A DNA stretch of 64,000 bases from Pictodentalium vernedei (GCA_031216915.1 CM062289.1:27299533-27363532); one strand, 5' to 3'; shown: positions 10,141 through 22,139, numbered from the stretch's first letter. Made by a program: numbers and translations. Notes: generated by a model not told the origin, from the sequence alone.

Positions 10141-10396
10141 TAACGCTCTCCAAACTCATGTTATTGTTACATTAACACAGCAGGTAAAAGCCTTGAAAAG
10201 AAGCATGAATTCATAACACAAGACTATGAAGACCAGTGATTTAGCAGTTGTTTCTTGTCAAGTGTCATCTGTTTCCATATTGAGATTGCCTACAATGTGT
10301 GATGTATCTATAATGCATCTTAGAAGTGACAAATAAACTTAATTTACATGCATTTTAATTGTCCATGTGGCAGACTGAAGTCTAATTTAATGTGTT

Positions 10397-10633
10397 TTAA
10401 CCCTTTACCCAACCGGCCAGCACTATTCACAAAAATCGCCAATTAATTTTCATTATTTTTTCAATTTTTGTCTCAAAAACATAGGTTATGAACCCTCTTT
10501 GGAATGAGCTCAACGAGCTCATTCCAACGAGGCGTCATAACCTATGTTTTTGAGACAAAAAATGAAAAAAATTAATTATTCATTAATTTTATTTGCAAGT
10601 GTCGTCTGCTTTTCGTGTTAGGTAAAGGGTTAA
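10397..10633. mobile_element. Family B palindromic MITE with TTAA ends (copy B1)
   Basis: TTAA-CCCTTTACCCAACCGG at the left, GTTAGGTAAAGGG-TTAA at the right. The central hairpin TCAAAAACATAGGTTATGA leads into GGAATGAGCTCAACGAGCTC. It shares its outermost bases with family A but the arms differ. Confidence 0.92.
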
Positions 10634-10691
10634 AATTTCGGAATCACCACTCATATTTTGAGGAGTGGGCAGTTTGAAAAAAATATCTCAA

Positions 10692-11083
10692 TTAGGCCAC
10701 ACAAAGTAGATCTTCTGTTTCTCAGGTCATTATTTGTGAAATTGCATGCGGACGAGAGTTTTTTAATTTTATTTTTTATTTCAGTAATTACTTTTTTGCC
10801 ATCAAAAGTTCATGTTCTTGGTGTCAATTTTTAGGCCTCATAATCTACAGAATAGCAAGGTTGGTGGTGTATTTCATCCCTTGAGTGCTAAAGCATTGCA
10901 AAGCCTTCTTGCATTCAAGGGACAAATTCATCAATTTTTTTAACTTGGGTAAAATATCAGACATAAACCATTTAATTTTTATTTTTTTCAAGTTTAAATT
11001 GGTTATAAAAAGAGAGCATGCGGCAGCCAAAAGGACCATGCGAGAGGGCCAGAGAAACAGATTTTTTATTTTTTTAGGCCTTA
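10692..11083. mobile_element. Family G element (copy G2)
   Basis: Same ends as G1 in the opposite orientation. Centre CTTGAGTGC...GCATTCAAG at about 10878-10920. Complete at about 390 bp. Confidence 0.88.
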
Positions 11084-11550
11084 GCTTATTTTTCTATTTT
11101 ACATTTTTTTCCATCTATAGTTTATTATTCTTTTGGAGTCAACAGGTAGAGATCATATCCAAAGAAATTTTTAAAAAATATACCCATTAGAATTCTTTTT
11201 GGACTTTCTTTGAACTGATTGGTACTGTTTTCTGAAAATAATGTTAGGTAGAGGATTGAACGTTATATAAAGTTATGACTGAGTTTAGGTTTGTGGAAGA
11301 AGTTCTTAATTTTTTAATCACAATTCTTTTTGACATCAGAGAATGAACAATCATCTTTCCATTAAGATGCTTTCTTAGAATGTTTTTAAGAGATTTTTTT
11401 ATGATAAAAAGTTTTATCAAACAGGTTTTTCACAAAAATATGTTGGTTTGCAGTAGTAGGGTTGAATTATATATAATTATTTAAATGGTCCAATGCTAGA
11501 TGGCCAAAAATAAACGCCTTTGAAAAATGTCAGAAGTATATACTTGAGCT

Positions 11551-11774
11551 TCAACCCTTCGAACACTGATGTCAAAAAATACCAAAATTTTAAACAGCAA
11601 ATTTGTAACATAATTCAACTTGGAATTTAACCAATTCAGTCTTGTTTGACAGAGCTCAGTGTGCTCAATGAGCTCTGCCAAACACGATTTAATTGATTAA
11701 ATTCCTCGCTGCATTATGGAAAAAAATTGCAGTTTGAAATTTTTCATATTTTGACACCAATCAGCAGAGGGTTA
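11551..11774. mobile_element. Family D palindromic MITE (copy D1)
   Basis: The left end AACCCTTCGAACACTGATGTC and the right end GACACCAATCAGCAGAGGGTT are inverted. The centre is the TTGTTTGACAGAGCTC hairpin that family C also uses. One side of the centre carries an extra AGTGTGCTCA. Confidence 0.85.
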
Positions 11775-11970
11775 TTGCATTTTTTAATACACATGGTGTT
11801 TTTCGGGTAAACATGATTTTTTGTTTGTAGAAACTATTTCTTTAACAATTTTTTTAAGAGCCCACATTCTCATGTAAACTGAAAGATTATGTTGTTATTA
11901 CCATAATAAAATTTCAATTTTGGTACACATTACTACATTCATGTGATACATCTAACAATTTCCTTCTTTT
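11775..11970. other. AT-rich intron sequence
   Basis: Nothing recognised. Confidence 0.3.
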
Positions 11971-12283
11971 TATTGGTTGAGTGGAAGAAGCTGTTATCAT
12001 GTCTCTATTGAAAAGTACGGAAACCACTATAGTAGGTTGTACTGTATGCATTAGCCTGATATTTCTCACCAGTAGAACAAAATATATTTATACAAAATTG
12101 TTTTGTTACAGCTTATTGGAGAGTGCCAACAGGCACTCTCCAATAAGCTGTAATAAATCAATTCTCTATGAGCAAAATTTTGCTAAACTGAGGCTCCCTC
12201 CTTGCTGGTAGCAATAGAATTTAAAAAAAAATAGTCATCTTACAAATCACCTTTGAAAAATAATTCAGCACTCTACCAATTAA
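11971..12283. mobile_element. Family E element, diverged arms
   Basis: The intact centre TATTGGAGAGTGCCAACAGG and its inverse is at about 12114-12150. The right end CAGCACTCTACCAATTAA is readable. The left end is worn. Confidence 0.75.
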
Positions 12284-12354
12284 CTGTTTTACCTAACTTT
12301 GTTTTCTGATAGCAACTGCAATTCTAAAAAAAATAATTTGAAATTTTTCACATC

Positions 12355-12425
12355 CAATGAATAGCTAATAACCTCCCTCATTGGAATGAGCTTGATGAAT
12401 ATCTAGCTAGGATGGGTCATAAGCT
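12355..12425. repeat. Worn half-hairpin of the CATTGGAATGAGCT type
   Basis: CCTCCCTCATTGGAATGAGCTTGATG followed by a degraded right arm. Remnant of a family A/B core. Confidence 0.45.
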
Positions 12426-12494
12426 AGCAGTCATTGAAAATTATCAGAATCAGATTTTTTCAACAGCGTTTAGTGGATTTGGCTGTTTTTTCAG

Positions 12495-12743
12495 TTAACC
12501 CTTTACCCAACGCAGACAATATCAAAATCTATTATTTTAAATATCATATTTTCAAATTTTTCAATAAATTTCAACAAAACCATATCATGTGTCCCCTCGT
12601 TGGAATGAGCTCGACGAGCTCGTTTCCAATGAGGAGTCACATGATATGGTTTAGTTGAATGTTTTTGAAAAATAATATTTTTTCAACTACTGAATTTGCA
12701 TATTACGTGGGCGGATGCGACCGATTCGTTGGGTAAAGGGTTA
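12495..12743. mobile_element. Family A MITE, reversed (copy A3)
   Basis: TTAA-CCCTTTACCCAACGCAG to TTCGTTGGGTAAAGGG-TTA. Central GAATGAGCTCGACGAGCTCG. The arms are in the opposite order to A2. Confidence 0.92.
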
Positions 12744-13033
12744 TCATTCCCCATTCACCCCGTAAGCGTTTTCAATATTTTTTACCAGGACAGATATATA
12801 TCATGGTATTGATTAAATATCGTCATTTTGTGTGTGGAAATATATTTATATATTTTATCAGTTGAAGACTTATCTTTTTTTACAGAACCAGGCTCCTAAT
12901 TGATGATGTCTTTCTTTAACGAAGAATATATAAACCCAACTCTCAAAATGGTGCTTTTTTCACAAACTTGGGATTCATAACACTCTCTTTACTGGCACAT
13001 CTTTCATTGCTTTGATTCATATATTTGTTTCTC
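12744..13033. other. Unclassified intron sequence
   Basis: No recognised repeat or gene. Confidence 0.3.
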
Positions 13034-13181
13034 CGTATATCCCAATAAATTCTGTCTTTTGATTAGTTAGAATGCCTTTGACAAATAACTATAGCAAAGG
13101 GTGTGCCCAACATCCAAGGTATATGAGAGCGTGCAACATCCAGGGTATAAGGGCACGTGAAACATCAGGGATATATGGTTT
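13034..13181. repeat. Second copy of repeat O
   Basis: Matches 3239-3352 (TATATCCCAATAAATTCTGT, ACATCCAAGGTATATGAGAG, CAACATCCAGGGTATAAG). Ends in a partial inverse of its own start (GGGATATATGG), so it is itself an inverted-end unit. Confidence 0.75.
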
Positions 13182-13538
13182 AAATGAAAGCCTTTCTCTT
13201 TTGCTCCCCTCAATACAAAAATCGAACTAGAAAAGAGTCACAAATATCATCAGATTTCCGACAATTCATTCGTATTTTGCTGTTATAAATTAAATAGTCG
13301 AATAATTAAATCAAACAACTTAAGAAAAATTAAATAAGCGCAAATCTAATAACAAAATAGCCAATATGTTTACATGTTTCCAAGGAAAAGGGATGCAACT
13401 CTATCTGTTGTCTTTTGTGTTTGTAAAAACAAACAATTATTCATGCGTTTGGTCCAACTGATTGTGGAGCATGCAAAATGCATCCACAAATTTGTTTCCA
13501 CTATGTTTCTGTTGTGTTTCAAACTGGACAAAAACGTT

Positions 13539-13668
13539 ATCTCCGCCAACATATATGGTATATGGAGATTTAATACCTGGATGTCTCATTTAAACACCTG
13601 TGGCTCGGTGTTTATAAACCAACATCCAGGTCTTAAATCTCCATATACCATACATGCTGGTGGAGATA
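13539..13668. repeat. 130-bp foldback
   Basis: Left arm GGTATATGGAGATTTAATAC and CTGGATG, mirrored by CATCCAGGTCTTAAATCTCC and ATATACC. Flanking TATCTCC and GGAGATA extend the arms. Confidence 0.8.
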
Positions 13669-13984
13669 TTTTTATATCACATTATTGTTATGATAAAACC
13701 TATATCATATCTGGTAAAAGAAAGAATCATAACATGTTGGGAGAGATAACGATGATAAACATTGTGCCCAAATAATGTAATTGAGCCCAAATTCTCCTGT
13801 GTTTAAATATTTTTCAAAGTTTTGCACTTTTTCAGCCACATATAGTTTGCAAGCTGTATAGTTTAGGGGCAACCTGTGAAATCGAATAATGCAACAGATA
13901 AATATGTTTATAAAACCAGATTTTAAGAGTGTCGTATATGACACTCAATGCAGATTGAATTCCACTGGTGAATTGTATGATCAT

Positions 13985-14092
13985 GCACTCTCTCCAGGTA
14001 TTTTGGCTTCCTCCACCCATAAAACTGTCTGACACGAGGTGATCCTAACTGTCAAAAGTGCCATTAAATCCCAATAAATAAATAAATTATTA
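13985..14092 (+). mobile_element. SINE 3' end fragment (type 2 tail)
   Basis: CTTCCTCCACCCATAAAACT, then GTCTGACACGAGGTGATCC, then CCCAATAAATAAATAAAT. Same tail as the SINEs at 35398 and 52290. Confidence 0.8.
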
Positions 14093-14172
14093 CCTTCCAG
14101 AAAAATTATAAAAAGGATTAAGCAAGATGAAAAAGGTTTAAGTAACAAAGGAATATTTTGATAAGAGTCAGA

Positions 14173-14421
14173 TTAACCCTTTACCCAACGAATCGTCCAC
14201 ATCCGCCCGCGTAATATGCAGATTCAGCAGCTGAAAAAATATTATTTTTCGAAAAATTTCAACAAAACCATATCATGTGACCCCTCTTTGGAACGAGCTC
14301 GTTGAGCTCATTCCAATGAGGGATCACATGATATGGTTTTGTTGAAATTTTTCAAAAAAAATTAAAAAACGATATTTAAATTAATAAATTTTGATATCGT
14401 CTGCGTTGGGTAAAGGGTTAA
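14173..14421. mobile_element. Family A MITE with TTAA ends (copy A4)
   Basis: TTAA on both edges, CCCTTTACCCAACGAATCG at the left and CGTTGGGTAAAGGG at the right. Central GAACGAGCTCGTTGAGCTC. Confidence 0.93.
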
Positions 14422-14792
14422 ATGGATTAACTGTTAACAAAGAACAATGATTATACTAAGATGTTACCTATTGATTAATTAACTGGTGTGAATTCTGTCC
14501 CACATGTATCACTGGACAGTGATTTTATCTAAAATGATTCACAGAAATAATAAACTACAAGCCTTCGACACCTACCAAAATATATTTTGGGTTCTAAATT
14601 TTGGTGCCAAATGCTGTATTGTTGGTGGCAAATGAAATATTTTAGTGCAGTTGACACCATTGGCACCCGAGAGCATGAACACTGGTTGGACTGGACCTAG
14701 AAATTACCCATAACAATTGGAAATCTCATGGTAAAAGTCATGGGAGTCTGTCATGGTTTTTACAACAATATTTTCTAATTTTATGTTCAATT
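14422..14792. other. Unclassified intron sequence
   Basis: Contains wording similar to 8515-8690 (CAGTGATTTTATC, TTTTGGTGCCAAATGCT), so the two stretches share an unnamed dispersed repeat. Confidence 0.35.
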
Positions 14793-15151
14793 ATTATTAT
14801 TATTATTTATTAAGGTTTAATGGCACTTTAACAGCCAAGGTTATATCGTGTCAGTGACAGTTTTATGGGTGGAGGAAGCCAGAGTACCCGGAGAGAACCA
14901 CTGAGCAATGACAAGCAGCTGCCAGCTCCCCAACATCGTAACTCCGCACTGCAGTATAGGCAGGGTTAGATTGGTTAGTACATGGCGTCATCATGCCCCC
15001 ATGTGGACAATCAGGGTTAAGTGCCTTGCCCAAGGACACAATGTGGGAGTCTGAATTGATCGCTGAGATGGTCACCCATCCAAGGACTGACAGGCTCGAC
15101 GTTGCTTAACTTCGGTGATCTGACAAGAACCGGTTACAGCAATGCCACCAC
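14793..15151 (-). mobile_element. 5S-rRNA-headed SINE (type 2 tail)
   Basis: Read on the minus strand, the head contains ACCGGTTCTTGTCAGATCAC, then CGAAGTTAAGCAACGTCG, then a worn GGATGGGTGACC, as in eukaryotic 5S rRNA. The body has CCTTGGGCAAGGCACTTAAC and the tail ends in TTAAACC-TTAATAAAT. A 5S head defines SINE3-type elements. Confidence 0.9.
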
Positions 15152-15164
15152 ATTCTCCTTGTGA

Positions 15165-15235
15165 GCAATTACAGTAACAGATTATTGGAGAGTGTCCATT
15201 GCTACTCTCCAACAAATTGTAAAAGTACATTTTTT
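15165..15235. repeat. Isolated family E hairpin core
   Basis: TTATTGGAGAGTGTCCATTGC and its inverse with short arms. No E ends nearby. Confidence 0.7.
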
Positions 15236-15380
15236 TCTGCGGCAGGTGATACATTTATAAATTATGAAGGTTTTAAATTACAGCTGGAGTTCTGAGAATC
15301 TTCCTTATATATTATCTCATACAACCAATCATTCCATCCACAACCAGTATAACATTCATCAAGCTTCTGTTATCATTTAA

Positions 15381-15602
15381 TTAACCCTTAGGGCCTAATG
15401 CAAAGGAACAGGTGCCCCAAAATGCATTGTTTGGGTGAACTCAAAACTTGTTTTCTAAGTACCTTGTCAGTTGTTTCTAGGCAAGTCTTGGCTGCCTCTA
15501 TAGGCAGCCAAGACTTCACAAGAAACAACTGTGAAGCTACAGGAGATAGACTTTCAAAGTATAGTGAAAGTGTATAAAAAGCTTCAACCCTTAAGAATTA
15601 AA
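15381..15602. mobile_element. Family H palindromic element (copy H1)
   Basis: Starts TTAACCCTTAGGGCC. The core at about 15465-15530 is AAGTCTTGGCTGCC-TCTATA-GGCAGCCAAGACTT with outer GTTGTTTCT...AGAAACAAC arms. The right end AACCCTTAAGAATTAA is worn. Confidence 0.75.
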
Positions 15603-16128
15603 AAGGTCCATAGCACAACTAATCTATATATCTGTTTAATTTTGTGCCTTTGAAAATAGTGTTGAATCCCATGTTTGTGAATGTCAGTGGAAAATGATAG
15701 CTGGTCAAGGAAATTAGAGATACATACATACCAGTCAGCCATGATATGAAAACATACAAGGTTCCCAACATTTATACAAGGAATTATAAATTCCTATCAA
15801 CAGTTGCTCATCCAAACCAAGATTTTTAACTAACAACCAATGCATGTGTTACTTTTTGATGAGTTTATCATATTTTGTGATTAAATAGCAATGTATTTTT
15901 TTTATTCCCATTCAAACTCCTGTTCCAATATGTTGATTTTCAAATGCCTTGTAGATTGCTTAGCTTGAGAGAGTGGCTGGTTATGTTTTGAAAATTTGAA
16001 GAAATTTCTTTCTAGATTGGTTCTTTGTATTGTAATAAGGTTCTTTACAAAATACTTTATTCCTTTGTTTTTCCCTTCCATTATCAGGGCTGTTATCATA
16101 ACTATTTCCCAGTTAAAGCTAGTTATAA
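15603..16128. other. Unclassified intron sequence
   Basis: No recognised repeat or gene; short open frames here overlap F2 and have no domain. Confidence 0.3.
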
Positions 16129-16587
16129 AACCGTATTTACTCTATGTTTTGGGACACTCTATGATTTGGGACACACATTTTTTTCCAGAAAACTATATTT
16201 TTTATGCTCCAAAGTTTGGGACATTCAGGAGATTTGTTTCCAGTTGGCCCGTCGCTAGTAGCAGATGACACTCATAAAAAAAATTCTTGAGTAACTAAAA
16301 ATTTTCATTTTTTGCTTCCAAAACATAGCTTGTGATCCCTCATTGGAACGTGCGCAATGCGCATGTTCCAATGAGGGATCATAAGCTATGTTCTCGAAGC
16401 AAAAAATGAAAATATAAAAAAAAATTGCATGGCGATTTTCGTATATAGTGATGGAAAATGAATCACACACAACTTTATTCAGCATCATATCAAGACCAGG
16501 CTGTGTTCTTTCCCCATTTTCTAAGAATTGGGACACCTGTGAAAATAATTATTTTTAGCTGTCCCAATACATAGAGTAAATACAGTA
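16129..16587. mobile_element. Family F MITE, full length, reversed (copy F2)
   Basis: ACCGTATTTACTCTATG at the left and its inverse (GAGTAAATACAGTA) at the right. The central hairpin is CATTGGAACGTGCGCAATGCGC. Length matches F1 (about 457 bp) and the order is inverted. Confidence 0.92.
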
Positions 16588-16677
16588 CTTGTTAATTGAC
16601 TGTTATTACTCAACCCTTTGGCATAATAATGCAAAAAGTGGATAAAAAATAATTTATTATTGCTACTGTGATCTCTT

Positions 16678-16929
16678 TTAACCCTTTACCTAACCTGAAA
16701 AGCAGACGACACTTGCAAAAAAAATTCTTGAATAACTAATTTTTTTCATTTTTTGTCTCAAAAACATAGGTTATGACCCCTCGTTGGAACGAGCTCGACG
16801 AGCTCGTTCCAAAGAGGGGTCATAACCTATGTTTTTGAGACAAAAAATGAAAAAAATAATGAAAATTAATTGGCGATTTTTTAGAATAGCGCTGGCCGGT
16901 TTTGGCCGTTATGTTAGGTAAAGGGTTAA
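16678..16929. mobile_element. Family B MITE with TTAA ends (copy B2)
   Basis: TTAA-CCCTTTACCTAACCTG to TATGTTAGGTAAAGGG-TTAA. Central GAACGAGCTCGACGAGCTCG. The best-preserved B copy. Confidence 0.93.
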
Positions 16930-17104
16930 ATAGGACCCTGCAAAGCTTCGATTCAATTTTCAATCTTAAGTTGATATTCGATTCAATTCAAAATCAGCTG
17001 CCTGATTCCGCTTCTTTCAAATCTTTACATGGGAATATAGCTTGGCATCAGTCATTGTTATCGTCTCATAAAACATATAGTTCAGATGGAATTTATACAT
17101 AAAT

Positions 17105-17530
17105 AAAAGGCCACCTGGCCACACGTCCCTCAAAAAAAGTGTGCTATTCGAGATTTGAAAAAAATTGAATTTTTCGAAGTTGCAAAAGGGACATAACTCT
17201 GTAAAAAATGCCAGACCAAACCCTGATCTGAACATGACCTGTATGTTATGTTGATACACCTACATACCAAATTTTATTTGAATCAGTCAACAGCAACTAA
17301 AGTTATCATCAGGAAACCTCCAAAAAAAGAATTTTCTAAGTCAAAAAAAGGGGCATAACTCTGGCACAAATTGCCGGACCACACCCTTATTCGAATTTGA
17401 CCTGTATTTTATATTGATACACCAACATACCAATTTTCATTTGATTTGGCCAACTATAATTAAAGTTATCATCGGGAAACCAAAGCGAAATGGATGCACG
17501 GATGCATGCATGGATGCACATCAGCTATTT
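17105..17530. repeat. Dispersed repeat with two tandem units of about 162 bp
   Basis: GGGACATAACTCTG at about 17188 and GGGCATAACTCTGG at about 17350 start two homologous units. Each has CC-GACC/GGACCA, TTGACCTGTAT and AAAGTTATCATC. It ends GGATGCACGGATGCATGCAT. I recall similar wording as abundant dispersed repeats in mollusc genomes (from memory, unchecked). Confidence 0.7.
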
Positions 17531-18344
17531 TAATAGTCCCCCAAAAATTTGGGGGGAGGACAAAAAGTTTTTGGGGGGACAATTATGCGGAAAATAAAGA
17601 CTGAGTGTAATTTCTACTGTATTAATATAAATAGCATCTTACCGATGCCATCTCCCATTATAATTCCAGTCTCACTAGTGTCTACCTCTGTTGAAAACAA
17701 AGTTAATGTTACTACACAGTGTTGACGATGAGCTGTTGTTAGTGGCTAGTCCTGTGCAGTACTTAGTGCTGATAAGTCTCACACCCATTCCTGGGTAATA
17801 TTCCAACAACATCATCAAAGTATTAATAACTCCGAAATCAGATTTTTATTTCCAAAATATGCTTCTGAATTTCTCCTAACTACAGAGTGGAGATTGTACT
17901 CCAACAAAACTTGAATTCCATTGTAAACACACGAGAAACCCTTGAAACATGAACAATTAGTTCTCTTGTGTTTCTTTTGTTTTCACTCAAACTTAAGGAG
18001 TGATTATTTCGGTGGAAAGTCAACTCCACAAGTTTTTTAACCTTTTGCCCCCATGTATTGGCCAGCATTGCTCAGTACTATCACTAAAATTGTTATTCAA
18101 TTTTCGTAACTTTTCTTTTCAATTTTTTCGATTAAAAGATAGCTTAGGACATCTCATTTGAAAAAAGCGGGACTTGACATGTTGGGTAGCTTATTCTTAT
18201 ATACTAGATCATGTCACTGAAGCACTGATTCATTCATGACTGTACATTGTACTTAATAATTTTTTTAAAAAACAGTGACTGAGAATATTATTATTTTTGT
18301 GAGTGGGGTCAATGGGATGACGAAAAGTTACTGGATGAGAAAGA
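17531..18344. other. Unclassified intron sequence
   Basis: Starts with a GGGGGGA / CCCCCAA inverted pair around 17537-17580. No gene seen. Confidence 0.3.
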
Positions 18345-18398
18345 ATGGTGCTGGGATACCACAAGAGCTGTTAGGCTCTTGTGGTATCCCAGCACCAC
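18345..18398. repeat. Perfect 23-bp-arm hairpin
   Basis: GGTGCTGGGATACCACAAGA and GC mirrored exactly around a short CTGTTAG loop. Confidence 0.85.
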
Positions 18399-18929
18399 TC
18401 GCTTGAGTTTTCTGGTTAAAATCACCGCATTTGCTCAAGCTTTCTGATTAAAATTATTGCATGCCCCCAAAACCTGTATGAAATACAGTTACAGGTGTGT
18501 AATAAAGATCTCTCTCACCCAGGTATCTTAACGCCACATGCGTATCTTAGTAGACAGTTGTTTGGAGAACTGACAAGAATTAAGGAATATGCCCTTTGAC
18601 CAAGCAGTCTTTTCATCTGCTTTATTGTCAATGAGTTTCTGCCACTTGCTCCAATACTTCCATTGTCAATAACTGCATGCTATGTTCAGATGTTTTTCAC
18701 TTCTTGAAGAATAGTAAATTTATTGAAAATTCTTTGAATTGTATCTGTCCTTGAGTGTATGAATGTTTTATAAACACCTGACATCAGCAAGCTGGACATA
18801 TCCTTTCCCTCCTTCCAAATCAACCCTCTATCACCCGTCATGTGATTCAACTCAAGACTGTTTATGTCAATGCAGTCTTTTATGTTATGAAATAGTTGGT
18901 CTGATTATATGCAGATGTTGACTAAATGT
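18399..18929. other. Unclassified intron sequence
   Basis: Nothing recognised. Confidence 0.3.
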
Positions 18930-19189
18930 ACAATACGTGGAGAGTGTGTTACCACTAAATCACCCGCAGAGTGGAGATTCCACCCAAGCAATAATTGCAA
19001 TTTTTTTGCAAAGCATAACCAACACAAGCAAAGTTTCAGTCAATGGACCTCCGGGTTAAACCCGGAGGTCCATTGGCTGAAACATTGCTTGTGTTTTTTG
19101 TCAATATGTACAAAATTTGAAAGTTGTAGCTTGGGTGATAACTCCACTTCGCGGGTGATTTAGTTACAACCCACTCTCCACATACTGTA
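18930..19189. mobile_element. Family K palindromic element (copy K1)
   Basis: Inverted ends ACGTGGAGAGTG...CACTCTCCACATACTGTA. Inner arms are AAATCACCCGCAGAGTGGAG and its inverse. The centre is CAATGGACCTCCGGGTTAAA and its inverse. A second copy is at 36380-36639. Confidence 0.88.
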
Positions 19190-19500
19190 AGTACCTCTCA
19201 TTTAAAACCATTCTCAGAAATAGCTCTAGTTTTTTCCCCAAGCAATACAATGCAACCAATCTAGAAATAATCCTAATTGCACTTAAATAGATAATGTATC
19301 TGCAACTAAAATATATATATATCCACCTATCATTTTCCTAACTGCATCCCATCTTTGATATACATTCAATTGACTCTAGTTTGATATTTTGCACTTTGTG
19401 TCTCCTTCCAGATATTATTAAACCATCATAGTGCCATATACAGGGTATTTTCCATGTTGTGATCATTTACAATGTGTGTTGCAAGGAGCACTAAGCAAAA
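19190..19500. other. Unclassified intron sequence
   Basis: Includes a short (AT)n near 19310. No gene. Confidence 0.3.
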
Positions 19501-19684
19501 TTAATGCTCCGCACATTGATGTCGAAATAAAAAATATCAACCTGCAAATTTTCCCATAATGCAACTAAGAATTTAACCAAGAGCTCTGTCAAACAAGATT
19601 GAATTGGATAAATTTCCAGTTGAATTATGGGACAAATTTGCAGTTTGAAACTTCCGTATTTTGACATTAGTGTGCAGAGAGTTC
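19501..19684. mobile_element. Family D element lacking the left half of its hairpin (copy D2)
   Basis: Ends TTAATGCTCCGCACATTGAT and TGACATTAGTGTGCAGAGAG. The centre is only AAGAGCTCTGTCAAACAAG; the mirrored left arm TTGTTTGACAGAGCTC is gone. Confidence 0.8.
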
Positions 19685-20289
19685 ACTTTTTAGTGCTTGA
19701 TTCTTTTCATTGAGATAAGTGAGTGCTCTCCACACAAGAATTCAGAATTTGTTAAAAAAAACATTGTTGTGGTGCATTGAAAATAATCACTGTGTTGCTG
19801 ACATCTCAATAATCTGAACTCAAATCTTAAAAATACATCTTGAGAAAACGCAAAAAAAAAAAAAATGGTCAAAATTGTTAGAATGTATAAGGTACGTGTT
19901 TTTAAATTTAAATGTCTTGTGTTGGCACTAGAATGGTTGTTATAGCATGAGATCATTCTTATTTAAAGATTTCCAAGAGGCAGTGGACGTTACACTCATC
20001 ACATTTTTATTTTTTTTAATTATTCAGATCTCACACTGCTTCTGTAATGTGTCACAAATTTAAGATGAAAAGTAGATTATTTGACAATTAATTATTTTTT
20101 GAGTGGGTTTAAAAGAATTTTTCTGAATGAGTGTTTTCCGAATTTAAACAGGTACAGTGCTGAAAATGCTTGTAATGTCTTAGAAATTTTAAATGTCTAT
20201 TCCTGGAAGTTATTAGTCATTTGACAGTTGAGTATATTTGTGTTAAAGTTTCATATCTTTTTCACATCAAAACATGAAAAGAATTTGCT
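19685..20289. other. Unclassified AT-rich intron sequence
   Basis: No repeat family or coding frame recognised. Confidence 0.3.
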
Positions 20290-20539
20290 TTAACTGGTAC
20301 AGTGTTGAATTATTTTTGGTCATCAAAATTTCTTCACATATCTTTGCTTTGTTACAATTTATGGGAGAGTGGCAATAGGCACTCTCCCATAAATTGTAAC
20401 AATGCAAATCCTAACAGACTAAATAATTTCACTTCAAAGGTGATATGAACAGCATCTACAAAAAATGAAGTCTTTAAGCTGTGGTACTGACACTTCTGAG
20501 TAAAGCCCAAATATGGGCTTCCAGCACTCTACAAGTTAA
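20290..20539. mobile_element. Family E MITE with TTAA ends (copy E2)
   Basis: TTAA-CTGGTACAGTGTTGAATT to CCAGCACTCTACAAG-TTAA, exactly 250 bp like E1. Centre TTTATGGGAGAGTGGCAATAGG and its inverse. Confidence 0.92.
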
Positions 20540-21030
20540 TCGGTGAAAATGTTGAATACCTTAAATAAAACAACGAAAAAAAAATTAGGCAGTATTTTAA
20601 AGATGAGAGATGTGCCCAAAAGACAAGATTTTTTTTTATGTCCTAACATGGAAGATCTTTTCTTGGAAAACCCTCCCAGCTACACATTCAATGTTGAGGA
20701 ATTTGTCTCCATGAAAATTTAGCATGCTGCAAATCCTTTCGCAGTCTTTTTGCAGTCAGAGACGTAGAATGCTCATATTCAACCTTTGACTGATGATAAT
20801 GAAAAGACATTGCAAATTTGATGAATAATGTATGTATTATTGGTCAGAAATTTAAAATAATGCAGTTCCTTGCCACTGATAAATTGATGTATAAAAATCT
20901 GACAGAAAATACCTCCCCTTTTTCATATCCTCAAATGACTTCAGAGGTGTGTGACTGTGGATATAGGAAGTCTGTACATGCTTCCTATCGGTCATTTTGG
21001 GGTTAACTTTTATGCTGTGGAATATTTTTT
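20540..21030. other. Unclassified intron sequence
   Basis: A GACTTCAGAGGTGTGTGAC stretch near 20940 has no partner in the window. No gene. Confidence 0.3.
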
Positions 21031-21097
21031 AACTTTTTTCATAAAATCTGGTCATGGCTGCTGTGAGGCAGCCATGACCAGATTTGGTGAAAAATCC
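21031..21097. repeat. Family I hairpin (copy I2)
   Basis: CAAATCTGGTCATGGCTGC-type arms around TGTGAGG. A TTAA at 21003 may be the left edge of the full element. Confidence 0.75.
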
Positions 21098-21238
21098 ACA
21101 TGAATTTAACTCAAGAAATCATTAGTAAAACAGATAATCCAATATACAAGAGAGAAAGTGAATAAAAGTGTTCAAATTATATTTATTTCACTGGTAATTA
21201 TTCCTTGTCCTGAATATCTGTCAGCAGCAAGGAGTAAA

Positions 21239-21652
21239 TATAGTGGAACCCTGTTAATTGAATATCCACTTTGCCAATGAAAAATATACAATTAACAGGA
21301 GTATTCAATTAACAGGGATTGTGTCACTTTCCTGTATTCTAGAGATAAACTTAGAGCATTTATTCTATTATATCTTGTTTGACAGAGCTCCATAATAGAT
21401 GAAATAACTGTATTGGATGTACTGAGGTCAAATAGGTCTAAAAACAAAGAAAAACTGGGGCAAGTCAGGGTAATTTCTCGACAAGTTACAAGATTTTTTA
21501 TTCTAATAACAGGAGTTTTCTCTATAACCTTTATTCAAATAACAGGTCAAATTTGTACTGGAGGTATGGTAAATGGTTTTGTGTTGGGAAATTATATTCA
21601 GTTAACAGTGTTATTCAGTTAAGAGATATCCAGTTAAGTGGGCTTCACTATA
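21239..21652. mobile_element. Family C element with collapsed hairpin (copy C2)
   Basis: CAGTGGAACCCTGTTAATTG at the left and AGTTAAGTGGGCTTCACTA at the right. The centre has only GACAGAGCTCCATAATAGAT: the right arm of the hairpin is deleted almost to the arm end. Confidence 0.85.
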
Positions 21653-21887
21653 TTCTATTGTCAGAACAATTTTCAGCTAATGGGAGGAATTTTTTTCAAT
21701 ACTGAAAGTTGTTTTTTTCAAGATTCCCTCAGTACGATAAATCAGAATGACATGATACCGATACAGCACAGTAGATATGGTATATACCCACTATGGTATA
21801 TGTATTTTATTAATCATACTATTATTTCATAAATACCGACAAAATGTTTTGGAATGTGAAAGTTTTAATTTAGATAATCGAATAATA

Positions 21888-22139
21888 TTAACCCTTAAGC
21901 CCCCATATAGCCCCAAACCGCCACTTTTATATTGCATTGAAGCAGGTGCTCCCTTGTGTAATCTTTTTTATTACTCTTGTGTGTAGACTGAATTTTCCCT
22001 GGCAGTGGTTCTACATCACTGCTGGCTGCCTGTATAGGCAGCCAGCAGTGATGTAGAACCACTGCCAAGTCATCAATAACTATGTAAGCAGAAAAAGGCC
22101 ATAAATACTTTAAAATTAATCTGAGGATTTAAGGGTTAA
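21888..22139. mobile_element. Family H MITE with TTAA ends (copy H2)
   Basis: TTAA-CCCTTAAGCCCCCATAT to GAGGATTTAAGGG-TTAA, 252 bp. The core CACTGCTGGCTGCC-TGTATA-GGCAGCCAGCAGTG lies inside GGCAGTGGTTCTACAT arms. It is a variant of the H1 core with the same GGCTGCC...GGCAGCC centre. Confidence 0.9.

Noticed and set aside
10885-11190. 101-codon frame with hydrophobic tail
   Set aside because: It lies in family G element G2 and its start region is the hairpin arm.
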